A DNA stretch of 64,000 nucleotides, taken from Pseudomonas viridiflava. Its GTDB lineage: Bacteria; Pseudomonadota; Gammaproteobacteria; Pseudomonadales; Pseudomonadaceae. How positions within the stretch are numbered: position 1 is the stretch's first letter; every line of letters starts with the position of its first letter. The translations under genes and the position numbers were made by a program. The stretch is taken from assembly GCF_900585905.1 (NCBI RefSeq), contig NZ_UTVH01000001.1, positions 496,001-560,000 of the forward strand, read 5' to 3'. Shown piece by piece: positions 55,780 to 64,000 of the stretch. The notes under the pieces were generated by a model. It did no database searches, was not told the origin of the DNA, and saw nothing but the letters and a program-made list of their open reading frames with translations.

Positions 55780-56100
55780 CTAGATTTTTGGCGTATTGCC
55801 CAGTTCGGCCCACTCACTGACCGTGGCCTTTTTGCTCTGGCGGTGATACAGGCACAACTCGGCGCCAGGCTGATTTTTCATGTGCGGTTGCGGGTAGCGT
55901 CCCCGCAGCATCAGCGCCTCGTAACCCACCTGGTCAGCAAACCCCGCCTTGCCGACGGCGCGGACTTCCTTGAGCTGGCTGGCTTTCATGCAACTGTCGA
56001 TCACGGCCTTGTCCAGATCCTTCCAGCTTTCCGTGCTCGACGCATTGGCCTGTACGGCGAGGCCTGCCGCGGCGATCAATAGGATGATGGATGCCTTCAT
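55780..56100 (-). CDS. Small exported protein, unknown function
   Basis: A 106-residue protein with a signal peptide (MKASIILLIAAAGLAVQANA, cleavage near residue 20) and two cysteines in the mature part (CMKAS and ELCLYH) that could form a disulphide. GGAGAA precedes the ATG at 56100; the frame is open to 56154 but that extension is not signal-like. I know of no named family. It sits between the YkgJ gene and cheV on the same strand. Confidence 0.75.
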   Translation of the reverse strand: MKASIILLIAAAGLAVQANASSTESWKDLDKAVIDSCMKASQLKEVRAVGKAGFADQVGYEALMLRGRYPQPHMKNQPGAELCLYHRQSKKATVSEWAELGNTPKI

Positions 56101-56251
56101 TGTGCTTCTCCATGAGCAAGTTGAGGCCACGGAGTATGCCAGATCAGCACGCACGCGCTTTCATCCGCTGCGCCGTTCAACGCCATGCGTTGCGGCGCCG
56201 GCCGGGCAGGCGTGGACGTCCTTTCTGCTGGCGTCGCCCAGGCCGGCAGCG

Positions 56252-57151
56252 TTACGCGCCTTTCGCTTGCACAGCCTTGGCGGCGATGATCAGGCAGCGT
56301 GTCAGTTCTGGCGAAGAAAACTTGGTCAGTACCGCATCGGCCCCGGCAATCCTGGCTTTTTCGCTGTTCATGGCGCTGTCCAGCGAGGTGTGCAGGAGGA
56401 TGTAAAGGTCCTTGAAGTCAGGCGTATCGCGCAAGGTTCGGGTCAGCGCGTAGCCGTCCATCTCCGACATTTCAATGTCTGAAACCACCAGGTTGATCTG
56501 CTGGGCAGTCCCTTGCAGTTCCAGCAGGACATCAATGGCTTCTTTGGCGCTGCGCGCGGTGTGGCAATGGATGCCGAGGTTGCGCAAGGTAATGATCGAT
56601 TGCTGCAGGGCCACCTGACTGTCGTCAACCACCAGGATTCGCGCCTGGGCCAGCACTTCGGCGTCCTCAGGGGCCAAGGCATCGGGGTCTGCGACGATGC
56701 GCGCCGGGGCGATGCCGTGGATGACTTTCTCGATGTCCAGGACCTGTACCAGGGCGCCGTCCACCTGGGTCACGCCCGTGATGAATGACTGGCCACGAGC
56801 GCCGAAGGGCGGTGGGCGGATGTCAGTGGTCAGGCAATGAATGATCTTGCTCACGGCCTGCACATGCAAACCCTGCTTGGAGCGGCTGACGTCAGTGACG
56901 ATCAGGCAGCCGCCGTCGGGGTCGATCAGCGGCATTTCGCCAATCGCCCGGCTGAGGTCGATCACAGACAGCGACGCGCCACGCAACGTGGCAACGCCTT
57001 TGACATGCGGATGGGACTCAGGGAGTCGAGTCAGGGCAGGGCAGGGGATGATCTCGCTGACCTTGAGCAGGTTGATTGCCATCAATTTGCCGCTGCGTAA
57101 GGTGAACAGCAACAGCGAAAGTGAGTCTGCGCGGGCGTTGGTGGTGGACAT
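56252..57151 (-). CDS. cheV: Chemotaxis coupling protein CheV
   Basis: A 299-residue CheW-receiver fusion linking chemoreceptors to CheA. Residues 1-160 form the CheW domain (LSLLLFTLRSGKLMAINLLKV, VKGVATLRGASLSVIDLS), and 171-299 a receiver with RILVVDDSQVALQQ, phospho-acceptor Asp225 in VVSDIEMSEMDG, and the Lys of LTKFSSPEL. No other che genes are nearby. It is divergent from the dsbB region across a spacer with an unusual inverted repeat. Confidence 0.95.
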   Translation of the reverse strand: MSTTNARADSLSLLLFTLRSGKLMAINLLKVSEIIPCPALTRLPESHPHVKGVATLRGASLSVIDLSRAIGEMPLIDPDGGCLIVTDVSRSKQGLHVQAVSKIIHCLTTDIRPPPFGARGQSFITGVTQVDGALVQVLDIEKVIHGIAPARIVADPDALAPEDAEVLAQARILVVDDSQVALQQSIITLRNLGIHCHTARSAKEAIDVLLELQGTAQQINLVVSDIEMSEMDGYALTRTLRDTPDFKDLYILLHTSLDSAMNSEKARIAGADAVLTKFSSPELTRCLIIAAKAVQAKGA

Positions 57152-57543
57152 ACGAACCTTCTGGCAATAAGTGTCTTGCCGCAGTGAGCGGTAAACAGCT
57201 TTTCTATGAACAGGTTATCGACCCGGCGCCGACACGCTTTAGCGTTAATCTCAAGTGGGGTTCGATAACCTGTCTTCGCGTGGGTGCATTACTTTCCTGG
57301 CCAAGCCATTCTCAAGCTCGAACGTCAGCTCAGGAGGGCAGGACTATCCGAGCAGCGCAGCTGATTCTGGTTTTGACTCCACGCGGACCCAGAGAGCGAA
57401 CTGCGACAATTAGCCGCACCCTATAAAAAGAAGGCTGCGGCATAACGTCGCAGCCCTCTATATATAGAAGCGTTATTGAAGTGTGAGTTTCGAGGCGACG
57501 CGGGCGCACCCTTGTGTACCGTCCAGCCCGTCAAAGGCTCCGT
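57152..57543. other. Intergenic region, cheV / dsbB, with inverted repeats
   Basis: It contains a perfect 12-bp inverted repeat, ACAGGTTATCGA (57210-57221) with TCGATAACCTGT (57262-57273), spacing 40 bases, and farther right a terminator-like stem GGCTGCG (57433-57439) with CGCAGCC (57449-57455) followed by T/A-rich sequence. No open frame here is convincing. A small RNA ending at about 57465 is one reading. Confidence 0.5.
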
Positions 57544-57696
57544 ATGGTCGCTGCGGTGTTGAGTTGTTACCTGCCGTTCACGATTATCCTGAGCGATCAG
57601 GGCCTTGAGCCCTTACAATCGCTGCACGCCGAGGGCTCGGATGCAAGCCTGAGCATTGATCGAACGGTCCTGCGGACCTCTCTGGAAGGGAACTGA
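57544..57696 (+). CDS. Candidate 50-residue ORF abutting dsbB
   Basis: ATG at 57544 is preceded by AAAGG at a normal distance. The 50-residue product starts with a short hydrophobic stretch (VAAVLSCYLPFTIIL) and ends SLEGN; its TGA is directly followed by the dsbB ATG. If translated, it would be coupled to dsbB, perhaps as a leader. An upstream GTG at 57514 is also open. Coincidence is quite possible. Confidence 0.35.
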   Translation: MVAAVLSCYLPFTIILSDQGLEPLQSLHAEGSDASLSIDRTVLRTSLEGN

Positions 57697-58212
57697 ATGA
57701 GCGCCAACCTGTTGTATCTGAACCGCGAAAAGCGTTTTCTGGTCCTGCTGGGCATTATCTGCCTCGCGATGATCGGCGGGGCGCTGTACATGCAGGTCGT
57801 CCTGGGTGAAGCGCCGTGCCCGTTGTGCATTCTGCAGCGCTATGCGTTGCTGCTGATCGCCCTTTTCGCGTTCATTGGCGCAGCGATGCCGGGGCGGCGC
57901 AGCATCACGGCGCTGGAAACCCTGGTGGTACTCAGCGCCGTGGGCGGCATTGCTGCCGCAGGTCGTCATGTCTGGATTCTTGCGCACCCGACGGAAAGCT
58001 GCGGTATCGACGTCCTGCAACCTATCGTTGACGGCCTGCCTCTGGCTGAGCTGTTCCCCCTGGGGTTTCAGGTCAGTGGTTTTTGCACCACCCCTTATCC
58101 GCCAGTGCTCGGTTTGTCACTGGCGCAGTGGGCACTCGTCGCTTTTGTGCTGACGGCCATTCTGGTGCCAGCTGGCATCATCCGTAATCGCCGTAAGCAC
58201 CACGCCCTGTAA
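57697..58212 (+). CDS. dsbB: Disulphide bond formation protein B
   Basis: Inner-membrane quinone reductase that re-oxidises DsbA. The 171-residue protein has four membrane segments (about 14-32, 45-63, 71-89, 143-161), the first periplasmic redox pair Cys41-Cys44 in APCPLCILQR, and the second pair Cys102 and Cys130. Length and topology fit. AAGGGAAC stands before the ATG. A modest hairpin with a T-run at 58228-58255 may end the transcript. Confidence 0.93.
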   Translation: MSANLLYLNREKRFLVLLGIICLAMIGGALYMQVVLGEAPCPLCILQRYALLLIALFAFIGAAMPGRRSITALETLVVLSAVGGIAAAGRHVWILAHPTESCGIDVLQPIVDGLPLAELFPLGFQVSGFCTTPYPPVLGLSLAQWALVAFVLTAILVPAGIIRNRRKHHAL

Positions 58213-58227
58213 GGTCTGCTGCCCGAT

Positions 58228-58255
58228 TGGCCCGGTCACGGCGAGGCCATTTTTT
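58228..58255 (+). terminator. Probable terminator after dsbB
   Basis: TGGCC (58228-58232) pairs with GGCCA (58245-58249), followed by six T. The stem is short and the loop long, so the call is tentative. Confidence 0.5.
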
Positions 58256-58678
58256 GTGAAAATTTCGTGATCCATTTGGCGACTGTTACAAGTCTTGATA
58301 CAAGCTGTTGCTAAAAAAAACATAGTCACGGAATTTTTACATATCTACAATCGCCGCACTTGCCCCGCAGGAAATCTTCCGCGATGGGCAATTTTGAGGT
58401 CATCGGGCGTGTGTGAGCAGATCATGCGCGTCCTGCCCGGCCTTTCTCGGAATTGTTACGAATCGCCCGCGTCAAAAGGACGCAGCCTGGCAAATCAGGC
58501 TCGTTATCACAGGCTTGAACTAGAAATTAAAGATAAACTTGGACGTGTCGTTACGCTCTACAAGCGTTTCGGCAAGCTTCGTTCAATTCAAAAAAATAGG
58601 TCAGCACGGGTAGATCAGGTGTTGGCGGTCGAAAACCAATTGCACCCGCAAGCTGCTTTTGCTTTTAGAGGTCGTGAG
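58256..58678 (+). other. Long leader of the cyo operon
   Basis: About 420 bp before cyoA without a convincing gene. An A-run at 58313-58321 is followed by A+T-rich promoter-like sequence near 58345. Two adjacent hairpins stand at 58469-58483 (GCGTC/GACGC) and 58484-58501 (AGCCTG/CAGGCT). The open frame from 58295 is in phase with cyoA but is not CyoA-like, so I do not join it to the gene. Confidence 0.45.
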
Positions 58679-59641
58679 ATGAGTAAAAAAAGGTACCCCA
58701 GGTTTTTTGGCTTCTTGGCCCTTTTCAGCATGCTTTTGCTCAGTGGTTGTGAGGGCGTGCCTCTGCTCGATCCCAAGGGGCAAGTGGGGCTTGACGAGCG
58801 CAACCTGATCATCACCGCTACACTGCTGATGTTGATCGTGGTGATTCCGGTCATTTTCCTGACGATTATCTTCGCCTGGAAATACCGCGCATCGAACAAG
58901 GCTTCCAACTACACACCAGACTGGTCGCACTCCACCAAGATCGAAGCGGCTGTCTGGGGTATCCCGATGGTGCTGCTGCTGGTGTTGTTCTACATCACCT
59001 ACAAGTCGACCCACGCACTGGACCCGTATCGCCCGATCGAGTCGGACGTACCGCCGGTGACCATCGAAGTGATTTCGCTGGACTGGAAATGGGTGTTCAT
59101 CTACCCGGATCAAGGGATTGCCACGGTCAACAAGATCGTCTTTCCGGCCAACACTCCGGTGAATTTCAAGATTACCTCTGATTCGGTGATGAACTCGTTC
59201 TTCATTCCGGGTCTGGGCGGTCAGGTTTACGCCATGGCCGGCATGCTCACCAAGCTGCACCTGATTGCCAACCAGAACCACGAGTTCGACGGTATTTCCG
59301 CCAACTACAGCGGTGCGGGTTTCACCGGCATGAAGTTCAAGGCTATCGCGACGACACGGGCAGATTTCGATGCCTGGGTCAGCGAAGTGAAGAGTTCACC
59401 TAAAAAGCTTGAGGCTTCCGAATACGCTGCCTTGCTCAAGCCGAGCGAGCGCAACCCTGTTGAACTCTTTTCAGCGGTCACGCCGAACCTGTTCAACGCC
59501 GTCATCGACAAGTATGAAGGCATGAAGCCGGGTAAGGTGAACCCTCACGAGCAGGAAGGCACGGCTCGCGAGCAGGACGCCAACGTTGGAGAGAAAGTGT
59601 TGGACATGGGTAAGCATTCAGCTGCTGGGGCAGAGGAGTAA
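58679..59641 (+). CDS. cyoA: Cytochrome bo3 ubiquinol oxidase subunit II
   Basis: A 320-residue lipoprotein: lipobox LLSGC with Cys at about residue 24, two membrane segments (about 45-65 and 90-108), and a periplasmic cupredoxin-like domain (from about 125) that lacks the CuA ligands, as in quinol oxidases. Seen: VISLDWKWVFIYPDQGIATVN and NSFFIPGLGGQVYAMAGM. GAGG lies eight bases before the ATG at 58679. First gene of cyoABCDE. Confidence 0.96.
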   Translation: MSKKRYPRFFGFLALFSMLLLSGCEGVPLLDPKGQVGLDERNLIITATLLMLIVVIPVIFLTIIFAWKYRASNKASNYTPDWSHSTKIEAAVWGIPMVLLLVLFYITYKSTHALDPYRPIESDVPPVTIEVISLDWKWVFIYPDQGIATVNKIVFPANTPVNFKITSDSVMNSFFIPGLGGQVYAMAGMLTKLHLIANQNHEFDGISANYSGAGFTGMKFKAIATTRADFDAWVSEVKSSPKKLEASEYAALLKPSERNPVELFSAVTPNLFNAVIDKYEGMKPGKVNPHEQEGTAREQDANVGEKVLDMGKHSAAGAEE

Positions 59642-59644
59642 AAG

Positions 59645-61663
59645 ATGTTTGGTAAATTAAGTCTCGAAGCGATCCCGTTTCACGAGCCCATAGTGATGAT
59701 CACCCTCGCGATAGTCGCGCTGGGTGGTATTGCACTGGTCGCGGCACTCACGTATTTCAAGAAGTGGACCTACCTGTGGACGGAGTGGCTGACCTCGGTT
59801 GACCACAAGAAGATCGGCGTGATGTACATCGTCGTCGCCATGATCATGCTGTTGCGCGGTTTCGCCGACGCCGTCTTGATGCGTACCCAGCTGGCCCTGG
59901 CGCAGAGTGGCGCCGAAGGCTTTCTGCCGCCTGAGCACTATGACCAGATCTTCACCGCTCACGGTGTGATCATGATCATCTTCATGGCGATGCCATTCTT
60001 CACCGGCCTGATGAACATCGTCGTGCCGCTGCAGATCGGCGCACGTGACGTGGCCTTCCCGTTCCTCAACTCCCTGAGCTTCTGGCTGCTGGTGTCCGGC
60101 GTTCTGCTGGTCAACATCTCTCTGGGTGTGGGCGAGTTTGCACGTACAGGCTGGGTTGCCTATCCGCCGCTTTCCGGTCTGGCGTACAGTCCTGGAGTGG
60201 GGGTTGACTACTACATCTGGGCGCTACAGTTATCCGGACTCGGGACAACCTTAACGGGCGTCAACTTCCTCGTCACCGTGCTGAAAATGCGCACGCCTGG
60301 CATGAAGTTGATGGAAATGCCGATCTTCACCTGGACCTGCACCTTCGCCAACATCCTGATCGTGGCTTCGTTCCCGATCCTGACCGCGACGCTTGCAGCC
60401 CTGACCCTTGACCGTTACCTGGACTTCCACATCTTCACGAACGAGTTGGGTGGTAACCCGATGATGTACGTGAACCTGTTCTGGGCATGGGGTCACCCTG
60501 AGGTGTACATCCTGGTTCTGCCAGCGTTCGGTGTGTTCTCGGAAGTCATCTCGACGTTCACCGGCAAGCGCCTGTTCGGCCACCGCTCGATGATCTACGC
60601 CAGCGGCGGGATCACCGTCCTGGGCTTCATGGTATGGCTGCACCACTTCTTCACCATGGGCTCGGGGGCGAGCGTCAACGCCTTCTTCGGTCTGGCGACG
60701 ATGCTGATTGCACTGCCAACGGGTGTGAAGCTGTTCAACTGGCTGTTTACCATCTACCAGGGCCGTCTGCGTTTCACCGCGCCAGTGCTCTGGACCCTGG
60801 GCTTCATGATTACCTTCTCGATCGGCGGCATGACCGGCGTTCTGTTGGCAATCCCGGGCGCAGACTTCGTGCTGCACAACAGCCTGTTTGTAATCGCTCA
60901 CTTCCACAACGTCATCATCGGCGGTGCGGTATTCGGTTACATCGCTGGCTTCGCGTTCTGGTTCCCTAAAGCGTTCGGCTTCAAACTGAACGAAAACTGG
61001 GGCAAGGCAGCGTTCTACTTCTGGTTCGTCGGTTTCTTCGTCGCCTTCATGCCGCTGTACTTCCTGGGCTTCCTGGGTATGACTCGCCGCCTGAACGCTA
61101 CTGACAACCCGGCCTGGAACCTGTACCTGGACATCGCCTGGTGTGGCGCGATCCTGATTGCACTGGGCATCGCCTGCCAGTTGATCCAGATCTTCGTCAG
61201 CATCCGCGACCGCAACAAGCCAGAGAATCAGGATCTGACCGGCGACCCGTGGAATGGCCACACGCTGGAATGGTCGACCTCTTCGCCACCACCGTTCTAC
61301 AACTTCGCCGAATTGCCGAAAGCCAATGATCTGGACGCATTCACCGAAGCCAAGCGTAACGGCACTGCCTACAACGTACCGGCCAAGTACTCGGCGATTC
61401 ACATGCCGAACAACACGGCAACCGGTGTGTACATGGGTCTGCTACTGACAGCGTTCGGTTTCGCAATGATCTGGCACATCTGGTGGCTGGCCATCGCGAG
61501 CCTGGCGGCTACGGTCATCACGTTCGTCGTCCATGCTGCCCGTGACGATCAGGGCTACATGGTGCCGGCTGAAGAAGTGGCACGTATCGAAGGTGCGCAG
61601 CACAAGATCCTCGTGGCTCAGGGTGCCTACACACCTGGCAAATCCACTCTGGAACAGGTTTAA
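59645..61663 (+). CDS. cyoB: Cytochrome bo3 ubiquinol oxidase subunit I
   Basis: Catalytic subunit with low-spin haem b and the haem o3-CuB centre; reduces O2 and pumps protons. The 672-residue protein has [17 protein letters not shown], the CuB/cross-linked region [28 protein letters not shown] and the haem-ligand stretch [13 protein letters not shown]. It lies three bases after cyoA. Confidence 0.97.
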   Translation: MFGKLSLEAIPFHEPIVMITLAIVALGGIALVAALTYFKKWTYLWTEWLTSVDHKKIGVMYIVVAMIMLLRGFADAVLMRTQLALAQSGAEGFLPPEHYDQIFTAHGVIMIIFMAMPFFTGLMNIVVPLQIGARDVAFPFLNSLSFWLLVSGVLLVNISLGVGEFARTGWVAYPPLSGLAYSPGVGVDYYIWALQLSGLGTTLTGVNFLVTVLKMRTPGMKLMEMPIFTWTCTFANILIVASFPILTATLAALTLDRYLDFHIFTNELGGNPMMYVNLFWAWGHPEVYILVLPAFGVFSEVISTFTGKRLFGHRSMIYASGGITVLGFMVWLHHFFTMGSGASVNAFFGLATMLIALPTGVKLFNWLFTIYQGRLRFTAPVLWTLGFMITFSIGGMTGVLLAIPGADFVLHNSLFVIAHFHNVIIGGAVFGYIAGFAFWFPKAFGFKLNENWGKAAFYFWFVGFFVAFMPLYFLGFLGMTRRLNATDNPAWNLYLDIAWCGAILIALGIACQLIQIFVSIRDRNKPENQDLTGDPWNGHTLEWSTSSPPPFYNFAELPKANDLDAFTEAKRNGTAYNVPAKYSAIHMPNNTATGVYMGLLLTAFGFAMIWHIWWLAIASLAATVITFVVHAARDDQGYMVPAEEVARIEGAQHKILVAQGAYTPGKSTLEQV

Positions 61664-61665
61664 AC

Positions 61666-62289
61666 ATGTCGAACTTAGCTTTGAATCCAGGAGATGCCCA
61701 CGGTCACGATGACCATGGGCATGATCACCACGACGCGGGCCCGATGACCGTCTACGGTTTCTGGCTCTATCTGATGACTGACTGCGTGTTGTTCGCGTCT
61801 TTCTTCGCGATCTACGCCGTGCTTTCGGGCAACATCGCAGGCGGCCCTTCGGGGCACGACATCTTCGAGCTGCCGTTCGTTGCCGTCGAAACCGCCTTCC
61901 TGTTGTTCAGTAGTATCACCTACGGCTTCGCCATGTTGGCGGTGTACAAAGGTCAGCAAAGCAAGGTCCTGGGCTGGTTGGCCCTGACCTTCCTGTTCGG
62001 CGCCGGCTTTATCGCGATGGAAGTCTACGAGTTCCATCACCTGATCGTTGAGGGCTACGGCCCTAGCCGCAGCGGCTTCCTCTCGGGCTTCTTCGCACTG
62101 GTAGGCCTGCACGGTCTGCACGTGACCAGCGGCCTGATCTGGATGGCGATCATGATGTATCAGGTCAAGACACGCGGCCTGACGTCGACCAACATTACCC
62201 GTCTGAGCTGCCTGAGCCTGTTCTGGCACTTCCTGGACGTGGTGTGGATTTGCGTCTTCACCGTTGTTTATCTGATGGGGACCTTGTAA
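61666..62289 (+). CDS. cyoC: Cytochrome bo3 ubiquinol oxidase subunit III
   Basis: A 207-residue membrane subunit with five hydrophobic segments after a His/Asp-rich N-terminus. Seen: [24 protein letters not shown] and [17 protein letters not shown], typical of subunit III. Two bases separate it from cyoB and none from cyoD. Confidence 0.95.
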   Translation: MSNLALNPGDAHGHDDHGHDHHDAGPMTVYGFWLYLMTDCVLFASFFAIYAVLSGNIAGGPSGHDIFELPFVAVETAFLLFSSITYGFAMLAVYKGQQSKVLGWLALTFLFGAGFIAMEVYEFHHLIVEGYGPSRSGFLSGFFALVGLHGLHVTSGLIWMAIMMYQVKTRGLTSTNITRLSCLSLFWHFLDVVWICVFTVVYLMGTL

Positions 62290-62628
62290 ATGGCTAACGC
62301 ACACGCACATGACTCTGCTGAAGACCACGGCCACGGCAGCGTGAAGTCGTACGTCATCGGCTTCGTATTGTCGGTGATCCTGACCGCTGTACCGTTCGGT
62401 CTGGTGATGCACCCGGTGATGTCCAAGAGCGCGACACTGATCACCATCCTGCTGTTTGCAGTGGTGCAGGTGCTGGTTCACCTGCATTACTTCCTGCACC
62501 TGGATCGTTCGACTACTCAGCGCAATAACGTGTTCGCCTTTGCGTTCACTGCATTGGTCATCGTTCTGCTGGTCGGCCTCTCGCTGTGGATCATGTTCAG
62601 CATCCACACCGTCATGATGGCTAAATGA
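62290..62628 (+). CDS. cyoD: Cytochrome bo3 ubiquinol oxidase subunit IV
   Basis: A 112-residue protein with three membrane segments, starting with a His/Ala-rich tail and then [18 protein letters not shown] and [10 protein letters not shown]. The start codon immediately follows the cyoC stop. It stabilises the subunit I/III assembly. Confidence 0.95.
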   Translation: MANAHAHDSAEDHGHGSVKSYVIGFVLSVILTAVPFGLVMHPVMSKSATLITILLFAVVQVLVHLHYFLHLDRSTTQRNNVFAFAFTALVIVLLVGLSLWIMFSIHTVMMAK

Positions 62629-62638
62629 GGAACGCCTG

Positions 62639-63526
62639 ATGTCCCTTAAGCACTTTATCCAAATCACCAAACCGGGGATCATTTTCGGTAACGTGCTTTC
62701 GGTGGCGGGAGGCTTTTTTCTGGCCTCCAAAGGGCAAATCGACTTCGGCATCTTCCTGGCCGCGGTCATAGGCACCTCATTGGTTGTGGCATCTGGTTGT
62801 GTCTTCAACAACTGCATTGACCGCGACATCGACGACAAGATGGAGCGCACCAAGAACCGTGTGCTGGTACAGGGCCTGGTTTCATTGAAATTGGCCCTGC
62901 TCTACGCGACGGTTCTGGGTGTCGCCGGGCTTGCATTGCTGTACACCGAGACCAATCCCCTGGCAGCGATGCTGGCGCTGATCGGTTTCGTCATCTACGT
63001 CGGCTTCTACAGCTTGTACTTCAAGCGCAAGTCGGTACACGGCACGCTGATCGGCAGTCTCTCGGGGGCCATGCCTCCGGTGATCGGTTATTGCGCCGTG
63101 AGCAACAGCTTCGACTTTGCGGCACTGACACTGCTTGTGATGTTCAGCCTTTGGCAGATGCCTCATTCGTATGCCATTGCGATCTTCCGCTTCAATGACT
63201 ACCGCGCCGCGAAGATTCCGGTTCTACCGGTTGAACGCGGCATTCCGGTGGCCAAGCGGCACATCCTGCTGTACATCCTGGCGTTTCTGATTGCCACGCT
63301 GATGTTGACGTTCGGCGGTTACGCTGGCCTTAACTACCTGGCGGTCGCTGCAGGCATGGGCATGTACTGGCTGTATATGGCGTGGAAAGGCTACAAGGCA
63401 GTGGACGACACCGTCTGGGCTCGCAAGCTGTTTGTCTTCTCCATCTTCACCATCAGTGCCCTGAGCGTGATGATGTCGGTGGATTTTCAGGTGACCAAGG
63501 AGCTGCTGGTGACATACGCCTTCTGA
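62639..63526 (+). CDS. cyoE: Protohaem IX farnesyltransferase (haem O synthase)
   Basis: UbiA-family prenyltransferase that converts haem b to haem o for the oxidase. The 295-residue protein has about eight membrane segments and the prenyl-diphosphate motif [18 protein letters not shown], with the second motif [17 protein letters not shown]. It is the last gene of cyoABCDE and ends before a strong terminator. Confidence 0.96.
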   Translation: MSLKHFIQITKPGIIFGNVLSVAGGFFLASKGQIDFGIFLAAVIGTSLVVASGCVFNNCIDRDIDDKMERTKNRVLVQGLVSLKLALLYATVLGVAGLALLYTETNPLAAMLALIGFVIYVGFYSLYFKRKSVHGTLIGSLSGAMPPVIGYCAVSNSFDFAALTLLVMFSLWQMPHSYAIAIFRFNDYRAAKIPVLPVERGIPVAKRHILLYILAFLIATLMLTFGGYAGLNYLAVAAGMGMYWLYMAWKGYKAVDDTVWARKLFVFSIFTISALSVMMSVDFQVTKELLVTYAF

Positions 63527-63546
63527 TCCAGTGACCTGAAACACAA

Positions 63547-63582
63547 AACCCCGTGGCTCATTGAGCGACGGGGTTTTTTTTT
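63547..63582. terminator. Terminator after cyoE
   Basis: Stem AACCCCGT (63547-63554) with ACGGGGTT (63568-63575) and a nested GCTCA/TGAGC pairing, followed by a run of nine T. It lies between cyoE and the convergent VOC gene. Confidence 0.9.
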
Positions 63583-63591
63583 GCCCGCTGC

Positions 63592-64000
63592 TTACTTGGC
63601 GAACAGTTGGCCGATGTCCTTGAACGCCTTGAACTCCAGCGCGTTGCCGCAGGGGTCGAACAGGAACATGGTGGCCTGTTCCCCCACCTGGCCCTGGAAG
63701 CGCACGTAGGGTTCGATGACAAATTGCGTGCCTTGCTCACGCAGCCGCTCGGCCAGGGTTTCCCAGTCCTTCCAGCTCAACACGACGCCAAAATGCGGGA
63801 CCGGCACGTCATGGCCATCCACCGCGTTGGTGTGGGCCGATTCCTGTGAAGCCGTTTTTGGGTGCTCGTGGATCACCAACTGGTGGCCATAGAAATCGTA
63901 GTCCACCCAGTGCTCGCTGGAGCGGCCTTCAGCGAAGCCAAAGACCTCGCTGTAGAAATGGCGCGCTGCGGCCAGGTCGTAAACGGGGATGGCGAGATGA
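63592..64000 (-). CDS. VOC-family (glyoxalase/bleomycin-resistance) protein, partial
   Basis: C-terminal part of a VOC-fold protein whose start is beyond the window. The frame is open to base 64000 and reads [20 protein letters not shown] near the edge, a typical first betaalphabetabetabeta half, then [19 protein letters not shown] and the end [15 protein letters not shown]. His near the start and Glu in LEFKAF are probable metal ligands. Substrate unknown; members include glyoxalase I-like enzymes, dioxygenases and resistance proteins. Confidence 0.88.
   Translation of the reverse strand, partial: HLAIPVYDLAAARHFYSEVFGFAEGRSSEHWVDYDFYGHQLVIHEHPKTASQESAHTNAVDGHDVPVPHFGVVLSWKDWETLAERLREQGTQFVIEPYVRFQGQVGEQATMFLFDPCGNALEFKAFKDIGQLFAK

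Noticed and set aside
58295..58678. 128-codon in-frame extension of cyoA
   Set aside because: Not lipoprotein-like; the lipobox signal begins at 58679 with a good ribosome-binding site.

Overview
The window is GC-rich gammaproteobacterial chromosome, almost certainly from a Pseudomonas species. Support comes from a complete Entner-Doudoroff/glucose-uptake cluster in Pseudomonas arrangement (gap, edd-glk-gltR-gltS-gts-oprB, hexR, zwf-pgl-eda), Pseudomonas-typical families (DUF5064, PA2169-like, DUF3034) and REP-type palindromes of the Pseudomonas kind between genes. The species cannot be fixed from sequence reading alone. I saw no tRNA, rRNA, insertion sequence, integrase, phage gene or CRISPR array.

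Layout. 0-2 kb: end of the era-recO-pdxJ group. 2-7 kb (minus strand): cmoAB for tRNA wobble modification, a chagasin-like inhibitor lipoprotein and a second-type Lon protease. 7-11.4 kb: a tightly coupled four-gene operon (cupredoxin-like protein, membrane EAL phosphodiesterase with a dead GGDEF, DUF3034 protein, lipoprotein truncated haemoglobin) with no known joint function. 11.4-15.4 kb: periplasmic glucose oxidation (gcd) with its own OprB-type porin. 15.7-18.2 kb: VF530 protein, Pr6Pr membrane protein, and a YqjI-like PadR regulator with a siderophore-interacting ferric reductase behind a palindromic operator. 18.2-21.3 kb: a large class A PBP-like protein with altered glycosyltransferase motifs. 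21.4-24.2 kb: an A+T-richer locus with two paralogous unknown proteins flanking a divergently transcribed secreted protein. 24.4-29 kb: Zur-type rpmE2, ddl-nudix, a TyrR/GcsR-like sigma-54 activator and small conserved proteins.

29-46 kb is the sugar-catabolic core. Glucose enters through OprB and the Gts ABC transporter, is phosphorylated by Glk, oxidised by Zwf and Pgl, and split through Edd and Eda; Gap takes the triose branch. HexR-like boxes lie upstream of gap, edd and zwf, and the GltR/GltS two-component system sits inside the cluster. Gcd at 11.5 kb feeds the parallel periplasmic route to gluconate.

46-57 kb: an orphan class V PLP enzyme, DUF3820 and PA2169-like small proteins, a diguanylate cyclase with an intact I-site, an RND pump with its adaptor, a YkgJ cysteine-cluster protein, a small exported protein and CheV. 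57.5-63.5 kb: dsbB (with a possible 50-residue upstream ORF) and the cyoABCDE cytochrome bo3 operon with a long structured leader. The window ends inside a VOC-family gene on the minus strand.

Most promising for follow-up: the globin/cupredoxin/c-di-GMP operon (7.1-11.4 kb), the unknown paralogue pair with its secreted neighbour (21.4-24.2 kb), and the PBP-like protein with a substituted GT51 motif.
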